Assembly: GCA_016199605.1 (NCBI GenBank)
Contig: JACQGJ010000661.1
Coordinates: 1-5,144 of the forward strand
Direction of reading: 5' to 3'
Length of the DNA: 5,144 nucleotides
Source of the DNA: Armatimonadota bacterium
GTDB lineage: Bacteria; Armatimonadota; Abditibacteriia; CG2-30-59-28
Shown: piece after piece, positions 1 to 5,144 of the stretch
How positions within the stretch are numbered: position 1 is the stretch's first letter
Layout: every line of letters starts with the position of its first letter
The notes under the pieces: model-generated
What the model was told of the DNA's origin: nothing
Seen by the model: only the letters and a program-made list of their open reading frames with translations
Database searches by the model: none
Translations under genes and position numbers: made by a program

Positions 1-83
1 ACCAGAGCGTAGCCGACAAAATCATAGCGAACGTCTCGCTCCTGCGACCCGTAAGAGTCGTAAGGCCGTCCCGAACCTCCCAT
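1..83 (-). CDS. 5' end of a divergent gene, product unknown (partial)
   Basis: On the minus strand an ATG at 83-81 opens a frame that runs uninterrupted off the left edge of the window. The 27 visible codons begin MGGSGRPYDSYGSQERDV and continue RYDFVGYALV. The start is supported by an AGGTGG ribosome binding site five bases upstream. An in-frame GTG at 92-90 is an alternative start, but it lies inside that site. The frame is closed further upstream by a stop at 167-165. The fragment has no signal peptide or membrane segment, is rich in Gly, Tyr and Asp, and does not match a family I recognise. It is transcribed away from the large gene, so the two share the region 84-621 as upstream DNA. The site and clean frame make it a likely real gene, but 27 codons are too few to exclude a chance frame. 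Confidence 0.55.
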   Translation of the reverse strand, partial: MGGSGRPYDSYGSQERDVRYDFVGYAL

Positions 84-88
84 TGTGA

Positions 89-94
89 CCACCT
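89..94 (-). promoter_or_regulatory. Ribosome binding site of the minus-strand gene
   Basis: Read on the minus strand the bases are AGGTGG, five of six matching AGGAGG. They end five bases before the ATG at 83. This site is what favours the ATG as the start. Confidence 0.5.
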
Positions 95-184
95 GCCTGC
101 GATTGTTGTTGCGTTTAGTTGTGCTATGTTGAAGAGTGACGTGATCTCTGTTCTCAGTCGTCTGTCATGCGAAACGCGGGATTT

Positions 185-211
185 GCCCAGCCCTCACCGC
201 GCTGGCTGGGC
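185..211. repeat. Inverted repeat / hairpin, 8-bp perfect stem
   Basis: GCCCAGCC (185-192) is the exact reverse complement of GGCTGGGC (204-211), with an 11-base loop. It is followed by TAAAAC on plus and by AAATCCC on minus, so neither strand has the T tract of an intrinsic terminator. It could be an operator or an RNA hairpin; the role is unknown. Confidence 0.5.
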
Positions 212-262
212 TAAAACAACTCGTATGATAGCACCTTTGGATACGCGATGCAATTTTTTTGG

Positions 263-319
263 GGGGCGCGCGCAGGCGCATCCACGCGGCCCGCGATGGG
301 CCGTGAGAGCGCGCGTCCC
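263..319. repeat. Two-level palindromic element after a T7 tract
   Basis: An outer stem pairs GGGGCGCGCGC (263-273) with GCGCGCGTCCC (309-319): 11 pairs, one of them G-T. Inside it a second hairpin pairs 285-292 with 298-305 (8 pairs, one G-T) around a 5-base GCGAT loop. Seven T at 254-260 lie just left of it. On plus the T tract precedes the stem, and on minus it becomes an A tract after it, so the element is not a standard rho-independent terminator in either direction. It may be a structured leader RNA of the downstream gene, a protein-binding site or a small interspersed palindromic element. Only the base pairing is observed. Confidence 0.5.
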
Positions 320-340
320 GGGACTGAGTCCGTGGTCAGT
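315..340. repeat. Cluster of overlapping short palindromes
   Basis: GTCCCGGGAC (315-324) is a perfect 10-base palindrome. It overlaps GGACT-G-AGTCC (321-331), and ACTGA (323-327) is the inverted match of TCAGT (336-340). These cannot all pair at once and they overlap the right arm of the 263-319 stem. This would suit alternative RNA folds or dimer-protein binding, but may simply reflect GC-rich low-complexity sequence. Confidence 0.35.
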
Positions 341-580
341 AATGTGGGATGGGTGACCCCCAGGGACGACCCCCAACTGCCAGGAGGTGGCTGTGGAGCG
401 CCAGGTTGCAGAAGAGGATTCCCGCGCATGGCGTCGAAAACATATCCGAGTGTGGGGATGTATCGCTCCTTGATGCGCTGTAAGGAGTCTTACCCACCGC
501 CAAACGTGACAGACAATTCGTGCCGCAACTGCGGGAAGGCAATCCAGCCAGAATCCGTAGCGAAGACCAGTCCTGACGAG

Positions 581-621
581 GTGATTCCCAAATACCTGTC
601 CTCCAGTCTACTTTAGCTTGT
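581..621 (+). other. Candidate true 5' end and signal-peptide start, out of frame by one base
   Basis: The frame of the large gene has a stop at 574-576, and the only usable start after it is TTG at 622. That start gives a hydrophobic N-terminus (MAALLVLLCSSG) with no positive n-region and no Shine-Dalgarno. In a neighbouring frame GTG at 581 reads MIPKYLSSSLL and then hits TAG at 614-616. If the TTT at 612-614 were TTTT, this would run into LACLAALLVLLCSSG of the large frame and form a textbook signal peptide with a Lys in the n-region and a long hydrophobic core. I infer a lost T, either a real mutation or a sequencing or assembly error. The GTG lacks a well-spaced ribosome binding site, so the exact start stays uncertain. 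Confidence 0.45.
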
Positions 622-3600
622 TTGGCCGCCCTGCTGGTTCTCCTATGCTCCTCCGGGTCTCCTCTGCGCGGGGACCTCTCGTGGCAGCAGATCCAGCAAG
701 CAGTGAAGCCGAAACCGGTGGAGATGGAGACCTGCCTCGTACGCGAGGGACAGCCCGCGGCGCTGATCGCGGTTCCTGAAGACCCAGCTTACCGACCGGT
801 GGCGGAGCAACTGCAGGACTTTGTCGAGAAACGAACCAGCGCTCGCCTCCGAATCGTGAAGGGGTCGAGCCTCGTCACCAAGCCTGTTCTGTGGTTCACC
901 TCGGGGGTGCTGCGATCCCCAAAAGACGGGGGGCTGAATCTCCTTCTTCTCGGTGACCTCTCAAGCAATCCAGCAATCGCACGGCTCTATATGGACTACG
1001 TCGCGTTTGAGGACGCGGCCTATCCTGGTCGCGGCGGGCACACGGTACGCACACTCATCGACCCAACTGGTTCTGGCTGGAACGCGGTCGTCCTGGGGGG
1101 AGGTGGTGTTGCCGAGGTGTCGGACGCAGTCAGAGAGTTCGAGGGCTTGCTGCAACTGGAGGGGAGTTCTCTGTTCTCCGAGTATTTTGTCCGGGTGACC
1201 TGGGGAGAGGGTCCTGCCCTGGCGGAGATAAAGAAACGGAACGAATCTGCAAAGACCTGGTTGCCTGGTTGGGCGAATCGGCTACGCGCGCCAAACAGCC
1301 CGGAGTACCAGGCATCCAATCCGGGCAAGCCGCCGCTGGATTACGTATTCGACCTGCTCAATTCCTACCTCATGCACGGCGGATTGCACTACGCTCTCAG
1401 TGGGGATTCGGAAAGGGGCGGTGCGTCCCTTGCGCCGTCTGAGTGGGCGCGCGGTGTCGGCAAAGCCATGGACGCGCTCTATGAAAACCTCGCTTGGGTG
1501 GAGGCTCATCGCCAGGGCAGCTATGACGATCACTATGCGGTTGAGATCTGGTTGCGGGCCTGGCAGCAGGTGGCCAACTGCCCATACCTGACGGAACAGC
1601 AACGTGAACACGGCGCCGCGGTGATGGCATTTCTGGCGAGTCAGATGGGCATGTACCGGTGCGACCCCGACGCCTATGGGAAGACTTCCTACCGGATTCT
1701 ATCTCGACACGAGTACTCGGGTGTGTTCGCGGGGGATGCGCTGTGTCAATTCGTGGAGCGCCACTGTAACCTCTCTCCGGAACTTGCCCGGGAGCTTGCT
1801 GCTCACCGTAAAAACTTCCGCAAGGTCATCAAGGCAATGCTTGGAACCTACACGACAGGCTTCGACCACAAATGGACTCTGGATGGTCATTGGGCGCTGC
1901 TGCAAGTGGCGACAGAGGAACCGCATCCCGCTTATGTTTCCAGCGGGTTGGCGCGAAGGAACGCCGACTATGCGACGATGTGCATCAACAATGCGGGCGA
2001 TTGGGTAAACTTCGGCGCGGACAATGTCGGCCCGACCGAAGGCTATGACGCGTGGCAGATTCTCGGCCGCGCAGAAACACTTTTCCACGACGGAACATAC
2101 CAGTGGTGGCTTGACCAGCGCATGAAGCGTCCGGTCTACAAGACTTTCATCATGAGTTTCAATTGGCTCGCGCACTGGTATCAGACCCGCGGTGCTTCCA
2201 CACCGCCGACGCATCTCGTCGGCCTGAACCGCGCCCTCGTGCCGGAACCGGAATACGAAGACCTCATAGCAGGTCGCGGGCGACTGTACGCGGGCCTGCC
2301 GGTTGTCAACGATGTGCCCCTCGAGAAGACTTTCAACAAGATCTCGTTTCGCGACGGTCTGGGCGAAGACGACCAATACCTGTTGTTGGATGGTTTCGGC
2401 GGAACACCTTACAGCGGCAACGACGCCAATGAGATTTGCGAGTACTCTCGCTATGGCCAACGTCTGCTGGTGGAGTTGGAGGTGAAGCCGGAACCGTTCT
2501 ATCGCAACACTGTCTCGGTCTCCCGCGGCAATGCAGGCGACCCGGTGGGCACTTTCGCGCGACTGTTGGATATGGCTGATGTGGGACCTCTCGTTTACAC
2601 TCGTACGGAGGTCGATCCCCTCTCGGGGTGCCGCAACGTCCGTCACCTTTTCATGGAGAAAGGGCGCTACTTCGTGGCGATCGATGAGGTGGTCGTCCTG
2701 AACGATGACGAGCACTTCCTCACCTGCAACTTCCGCGGTCTGGGTGTCCCGACTCTGGATGCTCGGAGCCGCACCTGGAAGTTAGGTAATGAGAAGGCCG
2801 ACCTGTTTCTGCAAAACGTGACTTTGCCCACAGTGGAACCCGCGCCGCAATACACCACGAGTGTCCGCACTTCCGGCGTGACCTCGGCAGAATGGCGAGC
2901 GATGCCGGTGCAAGTGCTCCGGGAAACGGCTGCGCGCAGCTTTCACGCCGGAGAGAAGTATCGCTTTGCGAACCTCTTCTGCGGCGTTCGAGCCGGGCAA
3001 AAGCCGGGGTCCGAAGCGGTCGCTCTCAGCCGTGAAGCGATAGTAGTGCGCGGACCCGAAACCGTTGTCTACGGAGCGCCGTGGGACGAGGAAGCGCGGG
3101 TGGGCAATCTGAAGATCCGCGCCTCCGCCTTCCGTCTGTCTCGAGACTCAGCACAGTTCATCAGCCTCACCAGACTGACCCTCGGTGGTCAAACTGTGTT
3201 AACTTCCCCCGAGCCGGTGACGCTTTCGCTGGACTTGCGAAAGGGCCTCAGTCATTGGCAATCACCGAAGTCCCGGTGTGTTCGCACGATTGCGTGGAAG
3301 CCTGAGTGGGAAAGGAGCGCCTCGTTCAAGGAAACAGAGTCCGGAATGTCGCTGCCCAATCGAAAGAGAATTAGCGTCTCCTTTGCGGAGGTCTCCAGTG
3401 CAGTCGCCGAGATCCTTGAGGAAGCCACGGGAGTCAGGGCGGAACCCACCGAGCCGGTTGACGGCGCCGCTTCGCCCCTCATAATCCACGAGGCCCGAAC
3501 ACTCTTGCCGGAAGGAGCGCCCATCGTTGACGCGGCACTGTTTGACCTGAACAGCGACGAGAGAGATGAGGTTGTCTGCGCGCGAAAGGATGGCCACCTC

Positions 3601-4608
3601 GTCGCTGTAGACCAGGAAGGCCATGTTCTTCTTGACCTCGCTTGCGGCCCAAGTCCTCTCATGTCGCTATGGGCAGGGAAACTTGAGGAACGTGCGACGA
3701 TTCTGGGCGGCGGAGAAGATGGAAGAGTGCAGTGCTACGACGGACGGGGCCAATTGAGATGGATACACCAGAACACGCACTGGTCTTATGTGGCAGCTCC
3801 CGCTGTCTACAGCATCACCGTCGGAGATTTCCAGGGAACCGGACAACCACAAATCGCCCTCGGGTGTCACGGTGGCGTTTCGATGCTGAACACCGACGGC
3901 GCGTTCGTCCGGTTCACCACGGTATATGCTCACTGTATTTCTACGCTCCGCGCGGTCGCCCTCTTCGGAGACAAGAAGGAATGGTTGATGGCACATTCGT
4001 GGGGAGGCGGGTTCAAATTAGTGGACCCCGTCTCCGGGCAGGTGGTGGACACGTGGGCGGCGTTCTGGGGTGGTGGCGGCAATCCGCAGGTGGTACCATC
4101 GAGTGAGGCAGACCACTCCTTCGTACACACAGGGGACATCGGTGTTGGCTTCGGGAAGTTGTTGCGCGAATCGTGGGAACGCGGTTCTCGCTCCCCTCAG
4201 GAGGTCTGGCGCCAGAACTCCTGGTACAAACGCTCCGACGGAGCGACCCGGTCCGCTTTAGTGCGGGACCTCGACGGCGACGGCAAGAGGGAGATTCTGT
4301 GTGGCGTTGAGACGGGATTCCTCGTCTGCTACGATACCGAAGGGAAGCCTTTGTGGAAGCGTCTCATCGGCACCCCCATTAACGCTCTGGTCGCCGGCGA
4401 CGTGACGGGCGATGGCAAGGAAGAGATTCTCGTCGCAGGCGACCAACCGGCCCTCACCGTCTTCGACTCAAAGATGAACCGGGTCGGTTCCTGGTCGCCC
4501 AGTCCAGCCCGGCCGATTGACCGGCTGTGGGCGTCAGTTGGGAGGATTCTGGCAACGACGCGTGCGGGGGAAGTTGTGAGTATCACATTGAAAGCGGGAA
4601 CGGAATGA
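622..4608 (+). CDS. Giant exported heparinase-like protein with C-terminal FG-GAP beta-propeller
   Basis: The gene encodes 1328 residues from a TTG start, the first usable start after the in-frame stop at 574-576. Residues 1-17 are a signal-peptide core. Residues about 46-175 resemble the GH67-type N-terminal alpha/beta domain of carbohydrate-active enzymes, with AEQLQDFVEKRTSARLRIV near 61-79, LLLLGDL near 107-113 and the YPGRGGHTVRTLIDPTGSGW block at 134-153. Residues about 240-545 look like an alpha/alpha toroid of heparinase II/III or alginate-lyase type, with DHKWTLDGHW (415-424) and GPTEGYDAW (470-478). Residues about 570-930 look like the following beta-sandwich, with FRDGLGEDDQYLLLDGFGG (576-594) and YSGNDANEICEYSRYGQRLL (597-616). 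Residues about 968-1325 form a propeller with FG-GAP/VCBS-like repeats, including calcium-loop motifs DLDGDGKREIL (1216-1226) and DVTGDGKEEIL (1260-1270) and the weaker DLNSDERDEVV and DFQGTGQPQIAL. I infer polysaccharide cleavage or binding outside the cytoplasm. The substrate is not evident, and the sandwich motif lacks the usual His. Domain calls are from memory of the families; the single long frame is certain. Confidence 0.9.
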   Translation: MAALLVLLCSSGSPLRGDLSWQQIQQAVKPKPVEMETCLVREGQPAALIAVPEDPAYRPVAEQLQDFVEKRTSARLRIVKGSSLVTKPVLWFTSGVLRSPKDGGLNLLLLGDLSSNPAIARLYMDYVAFEDAAYPGRGGHTVRTLIDPTGSGWNAVVLGGGGVAEVSDAVREFEGLLQLEGSSLFSEYFVRVTWGEGPALAEIKKRNESAKTWLPGWANRLRAPNSPEYQASNPGKPPLDYVFDLLNSYLMHGGLHYALSGDSERGGASLAPSEWARGVGKAMDALYENLAWVEAHRQGSYDDHYAVEIWLRAWQQVANCPYLTEQQREHGAAVMAFLASQMGMYRCDPDAYGKTSYRILSRHEYSGVFAGDALCQFVERHCNLSPELARELAAHRKNFRKVIKAMLGTYTTGFDHKWTLDGHWALLQVATEEPHPAYVSSGLARRNADYATMCINNAGDWVNFGADNVGPTEGYDAWQILGRAETLFHDGTYQWWLDQRMKRPVYKTFIMSFNWLAHWYQTRGASTPPTHLVGLNRALVPEPEYEDLIAGRGRLYAGLPVVNDVPLEKTFNKISFRDGLGEDDQYLLLDGFGGTPYSGNDANEICEYSRYGQRLLVELEVKPEPFYRNTVSVSRGNAGDPVGTFARLLDMADVGPLVYTRTEVDPLSGCRNVRHLFMEKGRYFVAIDEVVVLNDDEHFLTCNFRGLGVPTLDARSRTWKLGNEKADLFLQNVTLPTVEPAPQYTTSVRTSGVTSAEWRAMPVQVLRETAARSFHAGEKYRFANLFCGVRAGQKPGSEAVALSREAIVVRGPETVVYGAPWDEEARVGNLKIRASAFRLSRDSAQFISLTRLTLGGQTVLTSPEPVTLSLDLRKGLSHWQSPKSRCVRTIAWKPEWERSASFKETESGMSLPNRKRISVSFAEVSSAVAEILEEATGVRAEPTEPVDGAASPLIIHEARTLLPEGAPIVDAALFDLNSDERDEVVCARKDGHLVAVDQEGHVLLDLACGPSPLMSLWAGKLEERATILGGGEDGRVQCYDGRGQLRWIHQNTHWSYVAAPAVYSITVGDFQGTGQPQIALGCHGGVSMLNTDGAFVRFTTVYAHCISTLRAVALFGDKKEWLMAHSWGGGFKLVDPVSGQVVDTWAAFWGGGGNPQVVPSSEADHSFVHTGDIGVGFGKLLRESWERGSRSPQEVWRQNSWYKRSDGATRSALVRDLDGDGKREILCGVETGFLVCYDTEGKPLWKRLIGTPINALVAGDVTGDGKEEILVAGDQPALTVFDSKMNRVGSWSPSPARPIDRLWASVGRILATTRAGEVVSITLKAGTE

Positions 4609-4903
4609 ACGCACGGATCGTGAAGGCGAGGCTGCCCCTGTTGCTCTCGCGAAAGCCTCGCGCCCCGAGGCGCGGGTCCGTATCTATCGACAGCGCGGTG
4701 CCGTATTGCTTGCGAGTCTGAACGCGTCAGAGGAGACGGTGAAAGTCACCATTGAGATCGACTTCGCAAAACTCGGGTTAGCAGCGAACGCGCCCTGGAA
4801 GGACATGCTGGCCGATAGGCCGATGACCGCAGTGGAAGCCGTTGAGATTCCACCCGGCAATTGCCGACTGGTGCAGGTCGGCGAGTCCACCAACAGACGC
4901 TGA
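4605..4903 (+). pseudogene. Remnant of a glycoside-hydrolase C-terminal beta-sandwich domain
   Basis: The frame that is open from 4592 and ends with TGA at 4901-4903 reads ARVRIYRQRGAVLLASLN, then VKVTIEIDFAKLGL, APWKDMLADRP and VEIPPGNCRLVQVG. This is the pattern of the C-terminal beta-sandwich that closes many glycoside hydrolases: alternating strands, an Asn after the second strand, a lost active site, and a final strand ending in a Val/Gly turn. The frame has no ATG or GTG; its only start is TTG at 4706, which would begin mid-strand, so a free-standing gene from there is unlikely. A different frame has an ATG at 4605 that overlaps the previous stop as ATGA, a classic coupled start, but it ends after 38 codons at 4721. 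Two readings fit. One is a downstream hydrolase gene that kept its start and its last 90 or so codons after deletion and frameshift. The other is an extension of the large protein cut off by an extra base near 4592-4608, for example in the GGG at 4596-4598. Confidence 0.45.
4657..4676. repeat. GC-rich hairpin inside the remnant
   Basis: CGCGCC (4659-4664) pairs with GGCGCG (4669-4674) around a CCGA tetraloop. The stem is extended by a T-G and a C-G pair to 4657-4676. No T tract follows, so it is not a convincing terminator for the large gene, whose stop lies 50 bases upstream. Confidence 0.3.
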
Positions 4904-5053
4904 TCGCACAATGCTGCACCAAAAGAGGAATCTGAGGGGCAAGGAACGAAAGAAGACCACGGTGAGATTCCACCAGGGAGTGCCACTTCCGTTGCCCCAC
5001 GTGCGTGCGGCATCCGGGAGGAGTCCCCCCGCAGAAAGAGGGGTGCCCGCAAC
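4904..5053 (+). promoter_or_regulatory. Leader region of the NHL gene with an interrupted 11-bp stem
   Basis: This 150-base gap holds GGGGCAA-GGAA (4936-4946), which pairs with TTCC-G-TTGCCCC (4987-4998): 11 pairs with one bulged G. A small GGTG/CACC hairpin (4961-4964 with 4971-4974) sits inside the loop. No poly-T follows the long stem, so a terminator is not supported, and no known riboswitch consensus was recognised. The frame of the NHL gene is open through the whole gap but contains no start codon before 5054. A promoter here is possible but not visible. Confidence 0.35.
5037..5043 (+). promoter_or_regulatory. Ribosome binding site of the NHL-repeat gene
   Basis: AGAGGGG ends ten bases before the ATG at 5054, an acceptable though slightly long spacing. 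The stronger purine run GGGAGGAG at 5016-5023 is 30 bases from the start and too far to serve it. Six C at 5025-5030 could pair with the GGGG here and mask the site. Confidence 0.4.
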
Positions 5054-5144
5054 ATGACATACGGTGAAGGCAATCACAGGTACGAGGTCGTCGAGAACTG
5101 GTTCAGGCTTCCTGACGGCTTGGCGCTCGGTGTGGTCTCCGCTG
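5054..5144 (+). CDS. NHL-repeat / 6-bladed beta-propeller protein, N-terminus (partial)
   Basis: The first 30 codons are visible before the window ends: MTYGEGNHRYEVVENWFRLP followed by DGLALGVVSA. This closely follows the opening of a bacterial NHL-repeat family related to the peptidyl-alpha-hydroxyglycine alpha-amidating-lyase propeller. Members begin with a short YG.G...Y.V...W..LPDG stretch leading into the first 'V.GVAVDS.DRVYV' blade. ATG at 5054 is the first start in a frame open from 4904, and it is preceded by a candidate ribosome binding site. There is no signal peptide in the visible part, so a cytoplasmic or leaderless product is likely. Members are usually around 300 residues, and their substrate or ligand in bacteria is mostly unknown. 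It lies on the same strand as the large gene, but the 150-base gap makes a tight operon uncertain. The assignment rests on N-terminal pattern only. Confidence 0.75.
   Translation, partial: MTYGEGNHRYEVVENWFRLPDGLALGVVSA

Larger units (their letters stand above)
84..580. other. Long intergenic region with inverted repeats, no convincing gene
   Basis: About 500 bases separate the divergent left gene from the large rightward gene. The open frames here, such as 126-356 and 248-616 on plus and 336-542 on minus, have no recognisable domain. Those left of 428 consist largely of Arg/Pro/Gly-rich translations of GC repeats. The stretch holds an 8-bp hairpin (185-211), a T7 tract (254-260) followed by a two-level palindromic structure (263-319), and overlapping palindromes (315-340). 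It should contain promoters for both flanking genes. The best -35/-10 candidate I saw on plus is TTGTTG at 103-108 with TATGTT at 125-130, spacing 16, which is too weak to annotate as a promoter. I saw no riboswitch consensus, tRNA or mobile-element end. Confidence 0.6.

Noticed and set aside
103..130. Possible sigma70 promoter TTGTTG / TATGTT with 16-base spacer
   Set aside because: Weak matches in both boxes and no supporting context, so not annotated as a promoter.
126..356. Plus-strand open frame of 76 codons in the intergenic region
   Set aside because: Arg/Pro/Gly-rich translation of palindromic sequence with no ribosome binding site or family resemblance.
361..410. Faint likeness to cobalamin-riboswitch blocks (CCAACTG, GCCAGGAG)
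   Set aside because: Only scattered words match; the order, the B12 box and the surrounding helices are not present.
1699..2715. A 338-codon open frame on the minus strand inside the giant gene
   Set aside because: It is fully antisense to conserved domain motifs, has no recognisable domain, and is typical of shadow frames in GC-rich coding DNA.
4011..4021. GGTTCAAAT resembling a tRNA T-loop
   Set aside because: It lies inside the propeller coding frame and no acceptor or anticodon stems flank it.
4843..4974. 12-base direct repeat TGAGATTCCACC spaced 120 bases as a mobile-element or recombination mark
   Set aside because: A 12-base repeat is about what chance allows in 5 kb, and no element ends or transposase are present.

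Overview
This is a GC-rich bacterial window (roughly 60% G+C by eye). It is dominated by one very large gene for an exported, multi-domain, polysaccharide-lyase-like protein (622-4608, + strand). The mix of a glycoside-hydrolase-67-like N-terminal domain, a heparinase-like toroid and sandwich, an FG-GAP/VCBS-type propeller and a following NHL-propeller gene resembles carbohydrate-degrading Planctomycetota, Armatimonadota, Verrucomicrobiota or Hydrogenedentota-type genomes. That placement is inference from protein style only; no marker gene is present.

Layout: (1) 1-83, minus strand: the first 27 codons of a divergently transcribed gene of unknown function, with a good ribosome binding site. 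(2) 84 to about 580: about 500 bases with no convincing gene. It holds several strong inverted repeats, notably a 57-base two-level structure at 263-319 just after a run of seven T. (3) 581-4608: the giant gene. The annotated start is a TTG at 622 with no Shine-Dalgarno. A GTG at 581 in another frame would supply a much better signal peptide if one T had been lost from the TTT at 612-614, so the true 5' end may be frameshifted. (4) 4605-4903: an ATG overlaps the giant gene's stop (ATGA), but its frame closes after 38 codons. A different frame of the same stretch encodes what looks like the C-terminal beta-sandwich of a glycoside hydrolase, so this is probably a remnant or frameshifted piece. 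(5) 4904-5053: a 150-base gap with an 11-bp interrupted stem and a candidate ribosome binding site. (6) 5054-5144: the first 30 codons of an NHL-repeat (6-bladed beta-propeller) protein, cut by the window edge.

Functionally, the giant protein and the beta-sandwich fragment suggest breakdown of an acidic or complex polysaccharide outside the cytoplasm. The propeller domains suggest binding or scaffolding. I saw no CRISPR array, tRNA, rRNA, transposase, integrase or defence gene. The most noteworthy items are the unusual domain fusion, its altered active-site motif, possible frameshifts at both ends of the gene, and the unexplained palindromic element upstream.
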